In this document: positions 29,901-44,900 of the stretch, one piece after another
Numbering within the stretch: the first letter of the stretch is position 1
Layout: each line of letters starts with the position of its first letter
DNA from: Reticulitermes lucifugus
Lineage: Eukaryota; Arthropoda; Insecta; Blattodea; Rhinotermitidae
Reading direction: 5' to 3'
DNA: 63,254 nt
NCBI GenBank assembly: GCA_026260175.1
Contig: JAKCWW010001219.1
Location: forward strand, 12,915 to 76,168
Notes under the pieces: generated by a model
What the model was told of the DNA's origin: nothing
Database searches by the model: none
What the model saw: only the letters and a program-made list of their open reading frames with translations
Translations under genes and position numbers: made by a program

Positions 29901-32900
29901 TATTTTGCTGCCATCAAACTGCTGCTGTTTAAGTAGTAACTTCTACCTCTTCATCTGATGTCAATTAGTGCTGGAGCTGTGTTCAGTAACTGACTCTTTC
30001 ATTACCTGATAAAGCTGATCCAGCATACTTCGTGCTGTTTTGCTGCCATCTAACTGCTGCTGTTTAAGTTCCCTCTGTCTGGATTGGAAGCTCGTGCGTT
30101 GTGCTCTCAGGAAATTCTTAGCTCTCCGGACGGAGTCACGTTCCAGGTGGATCCGATGACGAAAGAATTCTAGTTCTGAGCTGCCCAACTGGCCTGCATA
30201 TGACAACATCATTATTGTACTGGGTACACCACCTATAACAAATATGTTGTACAGTAAGCCATATTCACAACAAAGTCTGGTCCCTTAGGGTAAAGGTGAA
30301 GTCCCTCGACACATCATGAAGGCATATAGGGGAGCTGATGTATAGCTCCACGCATTAACCTTGGTGCTAGATGGCAGGAAGTGATCAGCTTCACACCCTG
30401 GCCGCTTTACCCTCGGTACCAATTGAGCCAACCTGGACACTCTGCAGAAAAGAAACATCTCTTGCCCCTGCCAGTAATCAAACCACAATTCCTTGGATGT
30501 CCAGTCCGTAGCCTAGTGACTATACTTACTATGCTATCCTGACTGCTCGCTTGGTCCCTTATGTATCCACATACATAGTCATATACTAAAAACATCCATC
30601 ACTATCTTACCACAATGAAACCAAAAATGTAATACTGAAGAGAATATTTTTTATCACTTGGCTGCTCCTTATAAAATAGGTCACATCGTTGCTGCACAGT
30701 GACCGAAGGTGCAACTTCCTGTCAGTGCTCAGTCCAGGAATAACAAATGCTCTCTTCATTTGTACTATATCATATACACAAAAATGGAATTTATATTAAA
30801 GGACATGTAAATAACTGTTACTATTATAAAACATAAAACCATTCTTGTTGTAGCATGCATTGTGGCATACTTTCCCAGGTTTCTCAGTGTCAGTCATTTG
30901 TGGCCATCATTTACAGAACCGTTATCTCTGACTATTTTCATGCATTGGCAGCCTATTGCACTAGGATAAATATCAACATTGCAGAGCTGAGGAATACGAA
31001 AGAACAAGCAATATGTAAAATGTAATTTGTAAACAAAATGGTTTTAAAGTGCACAAAATTAAATATTTAACTTTTTGTTCCTTATGGAAATAAAAGCACT
31101 GCCATGTTTATTTGAAGAAAATTTTAAGGTAACAAAAGCACGCCCAAAGTTAGGATGCCCCTACCAAGGTCCAGTCACTCATCAGCGCAGCAGTGACCCA
31201 GTAACCTGTTCCAGTAACATTCTGAATCAATGCAGCCAGTCTGCCAGTGCTTGTAAACAATGTGTAACTGTGGTGTCAACTGAATGTTGTCATTCATTTC
31301 ATTCATTCATTCTAAACTACAAGAGAATAGTTTTTGTTTTGCTGGCTATTTAATTTTGCTGTCAGTATGGAAGACCACAGCACAGAATTATGGAGTGAGT
31401 TATAAAACAGAAAGGACTGGGAAGGAAGTGGTTGTGGCCTAAGAGTTTTACTATCTCAGCATTTTCATAGAGGGACTGTATAAAAACATGAAAACCCTGT
31501 GAATATAGCCAGTGTCCCAGCCAAAATTTTAAGCAGGCACATCCCAAATACAATTCTAGATTATTAATGCTTTGTCAATCTGTTCAGTGAGAGGAGTATG
31601 AAAACTTTTCTCACAGAAACAAGATGTTAGATCATGGAAGCAATTCAAATGGCTCTGGATAGGATCTGTGGTTGACTCTTGTGAACGAGATTGTGAACAT
31701 TTGGGCTCCACAACATTTGTTTTCTCACAACTTCAACATCATACTAACCTGAGTCTGTAGTGAAGGGGTACCGCAGGTATGTGTCAGTGTGGGTGGATGC
31801 AGGGAACTGATCCTCTAGGTCCTCTAGTTTCTGTAATTGCCTTCGAAGGTTCTCAACAGGTGAGCATGAAGGGTCATCACATTTATTACTACATATCTCC
31901 CCATGTCCACTACTGCTGTTATTGTTTTGGAGAAGACGGGATGTGGATGCTGACTTCAGACGTCCAAACAGTTGGCGACGTCTGCGGTTAGTATTTGCGT
32001 TGTGCGCATCTGTAGGCTCTGGAAGTGTTCAAGAAGTAAAGATTTTTCACAATTACTAGTTATGATAGTCCTTATCTACAGGTTCAACTTCGAACAGAAT
32101 AACTGTGAGTAACAGAGAATGTTATTGTCTTATATTTACAATAAAGCGAGAGCACAGCCATCCTGCAAAATTATTCTTTTAATGATTTCCACTCCATGTA
32201 AGAAAAACACTTTCTCTCTGGACCCTCTTCTGGCACCTACATCATCAAGGACTCGTCTATTCCAACAGAAAAAATTATGCAAACTATGACTTGTAATTTT
32301 AATAAAAACTACAGTGAAACTTGCTTAAGACACTTTCTGACACTAATCTTAAACCACTTCCCCAAGTTCCCACGCATTCAACTTGTTTCAAACATACAGA
32401 CACAAAATAACATTCTCAATTCCTATAGGCCAAGAAGATTCACGTCTTCTGCAATGTTCTACTGTTAAATAGTTACCAACACTCAATGAAACATGGCAAG
32501 TATTTACCAGTCAACATGGCATGAAATACCAGAATACTTGTATTTTCATCACCTCAGATCTCACATTCTATAGGCTAACTGCTAAGAGCACTTCACAGAA
32601 CGTGACATATGTGCCTTACATGTGGTGCAAGCGATGGAGTGGACCATATTTGTGAAGCATTTTGGAGTCTGAGACCAGTTGTTGTTATAAGGTTTATAAC
32701 AGACCGGTGATAACGTATGTCTCTGTCAGATATTCTTATATCAGTGAAATCAACAGGTCCAAAAACTTCTTGACCCTGAAGATGGAGACACTATGATACT
32801 TTGACATGCCAGGAACTACTCGCCCAATGACACAATGTCACATCTCAGAAGACTTTTAATCTTCACTTTTACATTTATTTTAATATCATTTACAAACCTA

Positions 32901-35900
32901 AGAGATCTTTTAGACATCTTAAATTATGTGTTTCAATTATAATTCTAAACACTCACAACCATAAAGAACACCTTAAGATGTCTGAAGTGCTGCAGGTGAA
33001 AAAGGCTAGGTGAAAAAAGGAAAAAGTTGTGTCTGACAGAGTACAGCAAATGCATTTTGTTCCGTTATGGCACCAAAACAAGCAACATATAATTACATAA
33101 CTATTAGTGCAAATACCTGAATTTTTTCCTCCTTTGTGCAGTTGCAAAGACACAGAAGACGAGACATTGTCACTGTCCACACTGTCCTCCCCTGGCTTAG
33201 CGCTTGCTGGCTCAGAGGACAGCTGAGCAGTGCCCTGCCAGTTTCTTACATTAGCAGCAGCTGCAGTCTTTTTGTTGCTGCCCACTGGTTCCACAGTAAT
33301 TGTCTTCTTGTCTGATGATACAGCTTCTGTTGCAGTAGTCCTTCTCCTGCTAGAACACTGCTTTTCTACTGAAGATCCACTGCCGCCACCATTGCTAACT
33401 TGCTGGCAGTCCCTGTCAGCACCAATATCAGTCGAAACACCTGAAGGGAGTCATGGTAACCAACTGCCACTTCTAACACTGACATGCACTTGAACAGACT
33501 GTCTTACAACTAGATGTTATGTAAATGCTTGGCTATAAGACCAGGCTTTGAGTCACACATGCACAAATACCATACCTATAATCATTAAGCAGTGCAGGCA
33601 GAAAAGTTTTAATTTAAAATACAGAAATTTATACATTACAAATATAACAGGGTGTTTTGTGTAGTAGTCTTATAGCTTATTTTCCTACTGCAGATTCTTC
33701 CAGCCCAACAAATTATGGGCTCTTAATGTTATATTTCAGCAATGTAAATTCGCAGTCCAACAATAAAATAAAATTTAGCTGATGGGTTGGAGGACTAAGC
33801 ATGTGAACAGATGTTCACAGGTTTCCATTCCACATGAGTCGGTATTACTTCCCCTTCTTGCACTAGTAAAAAAGTTACAGTTCATCATTTTCTCATTCCC
33901 AAAAAGAGTTTACATAGTGCAGATTCAGAGAAAGCCAAATGGTCAATATAACTCAATGGTTCTCAGTGATGTGACACTTCAGTATTTCATACACAATTCA
34001 TAGGTATGTTTATAATCTACCATTATACTGAATTTCATATCCCTAACCACAATGTTTCTTAAATTATTCCTGTCAAACTAAAAAATCAATAAATTTTTAC
34101 ATAAATGCCATATTGTTGTTTTCCATTCCAAGAAACTACCTGAAAATGTGTATAATTTTAATGAGCTTGTAGTTGAATAAGCCTGGTTCAACCTATTATC
34201 CTCTACCAGTGGAACCTCTGAAATTAAGGTGTAACAAGAGGCCTTCTGACATAAAGGCTGTACACAGATTTTCTACAGGCAAGAGCTATGTTCAAAATAA
34301 AAAAGATGCAACCTAGTACAGATTTAAACATCTTGCAGTGTGGGTGACACTTCTTTCTTGTTACAAGACCCAAGAAAATATTTCTACTGCAGACTTTTTG
34401 TTTTGTCCAACTGGAACCCTTTGTCATAAACCACGAACAGCAAGAGCCAAATTCAAATTTAAATTTTCACAGAATAAGACGTGAAGTGGAATAGGTTCCA
34501 TTTTGCATGATGCAAGGATAGTCTTCAACTGCATGCAATAAACAGTGTCATCCCACTTTTGGCATTCAAAATTCATAAAATCTTCATCTAACATAAATCC
34601 AGCAGTTCAAGTAACTGTAACTTTATTCCTTATATACAACAAACATGACAATATGATAGCACAGACGACTGCAGACACCTCTGCATCATACCGTTAAAAT
34701 ACCGGTATAATAAATTTTACAAATAATCCTACACTGAATATGCCATTAATTATCCCTATCTATTCATTCTCAACACACTATTCATTTCCAAATAACAAGT
34801 TAGTTAATTAAGAAATGAGATAACCTTGAGCCTTTATCGACCCCTTTGTCCCAACAGGAAGATAAACTGCCCAATCTGTTGCCACACATAATTACCAGAA
34901 TGAACAGCCAGTGGTCTTCCCACCTAATAACCCACATTATGTATGCCAAATTGTCATTACTGATTGCATAAAATCAGAATGTATCATGTTAGGGTGGGCC
35001 ACATTAGTGTAGCATTCATATCAAATTTCCTGAAAATTGATCATTTGGCTCAAAAGTCAGAAAGGGGGCATGTGTATACAGACATGAGCCATGGTGAACA
35101 GTTTCAGTGGAACAACCTAGTGCTTCTCAAACAGACCAGCAGAAGTTTTGGGACTAAGAGAGCTCACAGGAGGACAAACACTTAGTCCAAAATAAAAATG
35201 CACAGCTTTGGCTGTTCTGAAACCAAGCCCTGGTCATCTCAGCCTTACCTGGTATCAGCAGACACACCAGTCGCAACCCCTGCCTTGCGTGACGTAGAAC
35301 GTTCCGTCTCTGATCCTGTTGTGGTCCCACCTGCATCACGTCGTTTCCGCCTCTCCATTGATATCTTTATATCTGTTTTCAGTCTGATGTACTTCTCTTT
35401 GAGAGAGCGATATTTATCTTCCAACAGGCGCTTCTCACAACGAAGCTTTTCAAACACTCTGCAGCAGTACAAGGTATTGGTCAGATGAAATGAGGCATAA
35501 TAATCACAGTCCTGTAAGACTTTAATGTTTCACTGTGCATTGGCACATTGTTTATACTGGTTGGATTTTTCAAGCTTCTTAGAGCTTTCAACTTTAAAAG
35601 GACCAGAGAATTCTGTAAAAATTTTTTGATGACTGCTTATTTATATCAGGAATTAAGCCAGACATGGTGCATTTTGCAACATTTCTTTCTGCATCATACT
35701 GAAGCTGGGTCATCTGAGCTAAGCAGTTTGTCTGAAACTTTCATTTAACTTGCAAGTTAGTTTATTCAAATTTATGTTGTGCTGTAGTACCAATTTCTCC
35801 CACGGTGACCACATCTGACTGTAATTTCAAGCTATAGGTCCAAAGCCCAATGGCTCTTGTTAAGTTGTTTCAATGCAACATCAGCCCTGTTATACTGGAT

Positions 35901-38900
35901 ATTATTTCCATGTTTCATTTTTACACAGGGGAGAATGTAAACTAATGATAAACACAAAAACACCATCACTTGCGCAACATCATATTAGTGTACCACAGCC
36001 AAGTACATATGTATGTTCAGAAGGATGTGGCAATAATCGCAGTACTGGAAATGGCTCACATAGAGATGCCTGTACTTCTATGTGAGGACCAGACAGTACT
36101 GAAGGTAAAGTTGTTATGAATATAGTGACCTAATTAACACAAATACCTGAGCATATAATCTTTGGTATCAACTGAGATTTCAAACTACACGGTTTTCAAA
36201 TTCTGTTTTCAAATTTTTAGTTCCCTTATCATACCACAAAAAAGCAAAAAAAAAAGTATAGGTATATTATTCCTTCATTCTAAAAGCCAGTTTTTCAATT
36301 TTGATTGCCAGTACAGAATCTTTTGGTTCATCAGGTTCCCAGAAATGTTATAGCAAATCAACTATGGCCATAGCACACACTGAATCAGCACCGGGTTACT
36401 GAAAGCGTAAGACAGCATCACAAGACAACAATGAATTTCTGTCATTAAATTATTGTACATTTCAAAGAGTTTTGAAACGAGTATAAAATTCTTAGTAGGG
36501 AACATCTTTGTCTTCAACGAAATTTACATTTGCACGCAACATTTTAATTCTTCATAGTTTTATTTATAACAATCCTTGCAGTTTTAATAGGAGATGGAAA
36601 GCTGAAATATTCTGCACTGCACAACAGCAACTACTCCATGAATTTAATGTACTCTGAAACTCCTTATGAACTTAATGTTGGTTTGCTCTGTCATTCCCAC
36701 ATTTTTAAATGATTTGGTACATAGATTTACAGTATGATTGCATTCTGCATTCCGGTAATGAGGATATTTTGAATATCAAATTTCACTATTTCGTGAATAG
36801 GTAATGGCTCACTACAGAAGCCAAATATTTCAGTGCTTATATTGATTACACACAGATGTCCATGTTTCTCATAGAAGGGACTTACCTGGAACTTTCTACT
36901 AATTCTTGGCGGGATAAGTCACTTTGCTGTTCATTGGCTTTTAATATCCTCTGCCGTTCATGCTCTAATTCACGACTTAGATGCGATCGAAGACCATCCA
37001 GCTGTTCTGCGTGTGCCCTGTGCACCTGTTCCTCCTAAAACAGATGATGGCATTAGTAAGGAAGCAACAGGCAAAGATAACACTAAAAAAAGATAAACTG
37101 AAGACTGAAGTGGATGCGACTTCATTCTGCCGATTCTCTGACTCATTATTACAAACTGTGGGAGCCATGAGCATGGAAATTGCAATAATATGGACTGTCC
37201 TGTCAAACAGTCTGACACAGCAATAACCATCAACTACTGAGTGACAGATTTTCCAAGGATAATCAGGTCCTTGGAATGTGAGCCCTTTCTTGTGATTTTC
37301 TGTACGTAACAGTCAAGAATCAAGGACTCTTCATGCCTTGTGCATCACATTAACTTTGTCCAAGTGAATTTAAGCCAGATTTCTTTACTGTTTAGCAACT
37401 AAAAATCTCCCATGCATGCCCTGTTGAACCAGATCTGCTTATTACCATGAAAATACAAGCTAAGAGTAACTAAAAACCCAGACATAAACAGTCTGTACAA
37501 GAAAAGTCATAATTATGTCAGGAGAGTTCACAGACACTCACCTCCATTCTGAAATCCAGCTTCAACTTCTCAATTCGAACAGCGTTCTCTGCCTTCAGTT
37601 CCATGGCAATGGCCTCATGCTCGGCTGCGAGCTCAAGCCGCTTCTGTTCCAGCTCCTGCTCCATCTCACTCCTCAACTTGTCAAACAATTCACTCCTCCT
37701 CTTTGCTTCATCCAACTCTAACAGTTTCACTGTTCGTGTTTCACGTAATTGTACATCGATTGCATTCATTTCCTGTGTAGAGAAAGACTAAGGCTCATAC
37801 TTATTGTTCTGACAGGAAAATTTTAAAGAAGGGATTGACACAAAAAGTGTTTTCATGACAATGTAATTAGAGAACAAGAAGTTAGTGACAAACATATAAA
37901 CATATGTGAAAAGCACAGTTGATTTGTAAACGTGTAACAGAATTTAGTGTTTTAAACTGACCTTAAAAAGTCTCCTGAACAAAATTCCATACATAATACT
38001 GCTGACAAATTTTTTTTATGTCTGCTTCTCTGTATTGATTGAAGGCCTTGGTTTACCTGTACATTTTCTAATCAGTCATAAATCATGACACTCTGTCATC
38101 AGTTTTATTTTCAAAGTAAAAAATTACCATTAAATTCCTAATACACTGCCATCTGATGTATCTAAGCTTACTACTGTTGGTAGACCATATGCTAAGGACA
38201 GCTAGTATAAATTTAGCAAATTCAGAATAACAAATAGCAGTAAACTTGAACTGAAATGTCATGGGCCATTTCACAGACATATTTGTATATGACTCACATA
38301 CAGCAAATCATCTGAACTGGCACAGTTGGTGGCAACCCCAACTCACCTGTAAATGAGCCTGTTGAAGCTCATGCTTGTGAGTTGTTAGCTCTGCCTGCAG
38401 TTGGGTTCTTGTAACCTCAATCTCCAGTTCATTCTTTCTAGTCAGCTCCTGCACTCGCTCATTATGACCCTTCTCCAGATTAGCACACTCCTCCTCCATC
38501 TTACTAGCCAGTTCCTGTTCAAACTTGGCAAATTGCTCCAAAGTCTGCTGCTCTAGGAGTCTCCTGTCATCCTCTAGTCTCTTCTTAAATTCCTCCACTT
38601 GCTGGGACCGAATCTGTTCCTGTTCTTGCTGCAAGATTTGAATCTGTGTCTTGCGTTCTGCTGCCAGTGTATCTCTTAGTTCTTGCAATGATGCCTCCAT
38701 ATTCTCCCTGTAACATCCATTTACAAGTATTCACAGCATATTATAACATTATTGCTGTTTACCTACACTAAATATGCTTGAAAACACCACTTAAAATATC
38801 ACATCAACAGCAGGGAGAATAGAGAATCCCATTCCAATAAAATACCCATATTTTCTTAACACATTGTCTGTTATAAGTTTTAAAACTTTCGCGGTGACAT

Positions 38901-41900
38901 GATTCAATATAGTCTTCTCGGGCGTACAGCCGCATCAACTCGTTTAAATACGTTTCGGGGACTAGCTCCGTCCCCATCCTTAGGCAAAACTGATTTTGTC
39001 TGAGGATGGGGACGGAGCTAGTCCCCAAAACGTTGTATTTAAACGAGTTGACGCGGCTGTGCGCCCGAGAAGACTATATTGACATTCTCTGTTATTTTGA
39101 ATGCCTCACTTGCCCTGATGTTCACTTACTTAAGATACTAAGCTACTGTTGCAAAAGTCTCACTACAGACATACTACATGGGTCACAACCCAGAAGAAAA
39201 TCAGCAGGACATCACCATGACAATTAGTAGGTGAGGAGCTTCAGACATTATACACATGAAGACCGCGGTTACCTAAATACAGTATCATGTGTTCATTTTT
39301 ATACACTACACATTAATAAAACATGAAAAATAGATCCAGATCATACAGCACTGCAGTACAATTCCCGTATCCACAAGAATAAGTAATTAACAGTCGTGGC
39401 AATGTTATTGGAAGCATACCGTATACATTTTTCTTGGTTCTCCTGCTGTGTTTTGAGGTTTGACTCAAAGGCTGCCACTTTTTCTTCTAACGACAGCTTA
39501 AGTCTAACTTCCTCCTCCTTCTCCTTCCTTGCAAGTTGAGATCGTAACATCTTCAAATGTTTTTGCTAAAACACATAATTTTTACATGAAGCTCAATGTT
39601 ATGTTTACATATGCATTAGTAAGTGCACTGTCCTTTCTTATACATAAAATCCTTTCATACAGATTTATGAAATTCTCCATATCTGGTCTGATTGCTACTA
39701 ATAAGGAACAGTTTAATAGTGCGAAACCAAGCCACGTCCATAACTGTTTTGTGTTCTGCAACCATTTAATTCATAAAGTGTTCACTATGCAGTGCCACAG
39801 TAATACATATAGCAGACTCTCATTATAGCCCGAGTATGCGTGGCAGCTTCAGCACCTGCATTCTAAGTAAAAATAACATTTTACTCATTTCTGGAACCTT
39901 GCTTTTATGTATAATTAGGATGTGATCAAAATACATGAAATTTAAGATTATGCCACACATTTTATTGTTTCTATTTCCATACAGTATCATGTAAAGTTCT
40001 TACTGTCATGCCTCCTTACCAAAAATAGCTACATAATTTAGTTTGTTGGCATTAATGAAAACATTTGTCCTTTCAGGTTTCCATTTGGCTCATCTTCGTA
40101 TACTTGTAATAGTCTTATACAAATACATAATTTCAATACCTCAGTACAATTTTAAGAAAAACCTGGATGATGGACAGGAATGTTCGACAGCTTTACATAA
40201 AACTCTAAATATACCTGATCAGTTTCCATCTGCCTAATGGATTCTTCAAGCCTCTGGGCCAATATTTCTCGATGTATTTCTATGGCTTTTTCAGTCTCCT
40301 GCTCTAATTTCTTAATCTCTTCAGCCAACCGGTCTCGATACCTTTCTTGACCTGCCATCAACTGTACCTGATATTCTTCCTGCCCTGCTTCTAACTGCTC
40401 CCCATATTCTTTCTGAACAGCTTCCCCACACTTTTGTTTTGGCTTCACATTATTTTCAACCTCCTGATCTTGTCCATCTCTGGCACTAGACTTCTCAGTT
40501 ACCACTTGATCTCCATTATTTTCCAATTCACCATCTCCGTGTGTAAGATCAACTTCATCCACAACTTTAACCATTTTATCACTCAAAACATCTGCACTGA
40601 CTTGCTCCTGTTTTGTTACTGAATGTGGATGTGAAGTTGAATCACTACTTGACAGAATTACATTTGACACTAAATTAGATGTGTGGTGCATATCAGTCTT
40701 CTCATGTGGCTCAGTTCCAGTTGACTTTCCTGCTTTCTTAAATGCGAGGCTACCTTCTGAATCTTTTGATGATGATAAAAGAACATGTTCATGAACTCGT
40801 TCTACAGTAAATCGTGTCCCATTCACACACTTTGCGCCTGGTCTCTTTGTCTGTTTTGTCAGACCTGAATCTGTCCTCCTGCCAAACCCAACTGACTGCT
40901 GACTTTTGCCACCCGCCTCGCTCTCTACAGAAATCCGAGATTTGCTCCTGCCAGCATCTTCACCTGTAGATGTTTCTTCTAAATCAGAAGCATCCATGAG
41001 GTTTAAAATATCTGTAAAGAAACAGTTAAAACAAAATAAGCCATAATAGTAATGCATCAGTGAGGCGAGGACAAAGATTCAAATACACAAAGAAAACACA
41101 TATTCACTCAAAATATTTCAGAGATTTCAACCTAACAAACTGAAAAAGACATAAGTGTTGGAACTGAAGCATTGCTTTATAAAAATAGGTTCTGTCAAAA
41201 TAAAAGCATTTCCATGGCAGGCAGCATGGTTTTCCTGAACAAATGACACAACTGTCTTTATATACTGGCACTATAGCACAACATGAGCCTTGGTCTCTTC
41301 TGGTCTGAAAGATTTCTAAACTCTGATCCAGACAAGGAGCAAGACTCCTTGTTTGGTGGTCACACAACCTGTACAACAGAGCAAAACACAGAAAAACATA
41401 CACACTATTTCAAGCAGGATTCTAACCCACAATTTTTTTTCATTTAATGCACTAATTATTTTCATAATTACTACGTAACAGCTCAGAGGTCACTGGACTG
41501 TCACCATTCCTACAACATAGTCTTGGAAAATATGGATTCGGGGTGTTAGTGAATGTGATGTATTCAGTTCATCACCATGTGTCACATAAAACTACGAACA
41601 ATGATGCCTCAAGAACATGTCATGACAAACATGAAACAGTGCAATAGTGTAATTATAGACTTCAGCACAAAAGCATAACATGTGTACAGCATAAGACACA
41701 AATATGAAGAAGCCATTAACAAAAAGACTCAATTCCGACCACATTTTATCACTATTCAGTATTAATACCCTACTTAGAGATGAAGTTCGAACATTGTCAT
41801 TGCAATAATAATTTCTAGCTTTTAAACTTAAAATATTATTGCCTTAAGATGGCACTTTTAATGTTGAAACTGGTAGTGGTAAGTAAATGATAAAGGTGCT

Positions 41901-44900
41901 GGATATTGGCTGAATTTCACAAAACATACTTTATATTGTAAATTATGTGAACTCTATTCAGAGAAACGTAAATCAGTCCTCACATGGAGCAATGGATACC
42001 CTGCCCAAGGTATTTTTCATGGCTCTCTTCAACCACTGGAGAAAAATTCCTGGGTGGTACCTAAAAATGGGTCACAACCACATTCTCTCCACTTCACATT
42101 AAATTATTTTGCCATTCATCTCATCTGATGCTAGAAACACTGATTATTTATGCAGAATTTTTAAATGTCCAATAAGCATACACAGCAAAACTCAAATGTG
42201 GGAATAGGCTATATTTTACTCAGACCACAGCCAAGCAAGCTAAAATATAACATAATCAGACAGCAGTCTGGGAACATGCTACCCACCTGACACTTTCATG
42301 CCTGCAATAAGACGCTCCTCATCAGGATCCTCTTCATCTGAGTTCCAGTCTCCTTCACCGTCATCTTCCTCTTCCACCCCCTCCTGGTCCGACACCTCAG
42401 ACAGACTGAAACGGATGTCCAGCTCCTGATCCAAATTGAAGCGGACACTCTTCCTCTCTTCTTCAAGCTCCTGATGCCGCCACATCTGTTTCTCCTCACC
42501 TACCATCACATGGTACCTGAACTCAGTATCAGAATTCTGCCATGTTCAAGGGTGGAGAAATAGACAAAAACTGTTTACACCTAACACTGCAACTCATTAA
42601 AATATATTAGAATTATTACTATTTTCTGCTGTATGTGCCTGACAGTAAGAGGGGATGAATTGATTTATAGTTTGAGGTGCTTAATCTACACCTGCTCTTT
42701 TAATTTTGATGTATTCAGGGGTGCTTCCTATATTATTGCTCTTGTCTGTTATATTCTGACGCTTCTTACTAGCTGTCCTGAAGTATGGTGGTGAAATTCC
42801 AAGACTGATGATTTTCAGACTATTGACTATGAATGCCTTTTGGGTTCACATAATCTTCTGTGTGTCTTGCCATATACCTCTAAGCTAACAGACCCCTGCC
42901 ACATCAAAAATGTTGCTCATCATTGCAAATGGTAAAACCTGGCTCCCTAATAAAGCAGTACATGAACATGAATCTATTTTAGAAATGCACTTAAAATGGA
43001 CATAAAGTACATGTACATAAGACAAGAATTTTTTCCCAGTTGATAACCTTAAAAGTCGGAGGGGACTTACAATCACACACAAAGGTAAACATGTTCTGCA
43101 GAGGCATTTTCCTGAAAACTGAAGATTGAGAAGTGGGGTCATCTCACATTCAGGTAAACATCATGAACATAAAGGTGCGCCTGTCCATTCCCTGAAGACA
43201 TATGTGTATTAGTGAAAGCAGAGGTATATATCCACCCATTCTTCACCTTGGCACTAGACAGAGGTAAGTGGTCAACTTCACAGGCCAGCCACTTTACCCC
43301 TAGGAAAAACTCTGGTACCCACTGAATAGAAGGCTGGGTAGGCCTGGTCTGGACAAGAGAAAAATCTCTTGACCCTACCAGGATTCGAACTCCGAATTGT
43401 CCAACCCATAGCCTATTCATTATACCGACTACACTATCCCAGCTCCAGATAACCATAATAAATACATTAAATGTTACAGGCACAGGAATGTACTGACAAA
43501 AACTTTTGTCAAACTGCTGCCTATCACTGTGGATAGTTAACAATTAGGTACTTATTATGTATATATTTGACAAGAATGAAGCCTTGAACCATGAAACACA
43601 CTTTGCTATCATATTTTCAGTGACTATATTTGGTTATGTTTTAACTACAAAATGCATAATAAAAATTTTCTCAGCAACACATACTGGACATCTCCCTTGG
43701 ATCAATGTCCCATAGTGGCTTTCCAGGTGCTGTTGAGCGTTGCTGGTCTCCTCTCAAAATGCTCTTGGGGATATTCTCATCCTGGTCCTTCGAAGGAACC
43801 AGTTTGACAATGCCACCAAAGACATCACTTGTTGGACTTATTCCAACCCCTGGAGTAGGAGACGATAATGCAGCAGTAGGAGACTCTTGTTTCTGCTGTT
43901 TTGACTTTAGGAACATAGAACCACCACCTGAAATATGCAAGCTCTGTTAAAATATCTACAAACTGTGGTTAGCTCCACAAATCCACATCCTATTTGTCTT
44001 TGTGACTATGTATCGGATTTATGGATTGTAAATAAATGAATGAATGAACCCATGTATGCATTGTTGTAACTAAGTCCCTGCAGCAGAGAGCTTGAGAAGC
44101 CAATAATCACTCATAGTCAAAAAATTCTCAAATTTTTATGGACCCTGAAGATTCACTACTGCATTTACATGATCCCTATCTCAAGTCAGACAAATCAGTC
44201 CTCAATCTCACAACCACTTCAAGAATTTTGATACATGTCATGATCATTTATATACATTTATACACATATGTAAACATCATAACCACAAATTCAGAGTCAA
44301 ACAACCAGATGTGTGATGGTGTAAGTAGTAATGAGAGTGTACTGAGATGAAACAACTTACCTGCTGTCCTAAACACCAGAATGCTCTGCAGGATGCAGCA
44401 ATCTTAACAATTTACCACCGATTGCTATTTATATATATATAATCTGCAGTGTGATGCTCAAACCACCAAATGTTATATAATTATACCTGCTTTTATGCAG
44501 CCTCCATTTAAATTCCAGTCTTCTGCAGACCAGTATGGTCAATTAGTTCAAGTGCCAAAGGATTAATTGCTGTTAAATTTCCTTCTTATTTATTTATTTG
44601 TAACATACAGAAATAATTCATTTTTGTACTGATGTGTAACAGTACAGCTTTCCATACATGAATCAGCCAATTATCTCAAACTTATTTTAAAAAACTAACA
44701 AGGTGCAAAAATAATTTCCAGCTTCTGCTGGCTCATGCACGAACCAGGAAATGTCCAATGAGGAATTCTTCACTGGACATTTCAACTCTTGCAGATGAGA
44801 CGACCACACTGTCTCAAAACGCTGGGCACCAATCACCTAGTGACATTGTGCCATATGCCAGAAGAACAGAGATCTCAACTGCACCACTGCAAAAGCCTAA

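Larger units (their letters stand above)
23933..33412 (-). other. CEP164: CEP164 exons 14-20: C-terminal region
   Basis: Exons 33412-33117, 32018-31749, 30193-30006, 29277-29043, 27838-27671, 25879-25661 and 24123-23933. Recognisable blocks are [11 protein letters not shown] with [67 protein letters not shown] and the final [19 protein letters not shown]. The stop is TAG at 23935-23933. Exon 19 can end at 25661 (CAAG|GTTTGT) or 25676 (GTAG|GTTGGC); both keep the frame and differ by five residues. Confidence 0.82.

Noticed and set aside
33441..35248. A missing CEP164 exon between exons 13 and 14
   Set aside because: The phase clash disappears if exon 14 starts at 33412 instead of 33440, so no extra exon is needed. 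Kept as a finding because it is not proven.
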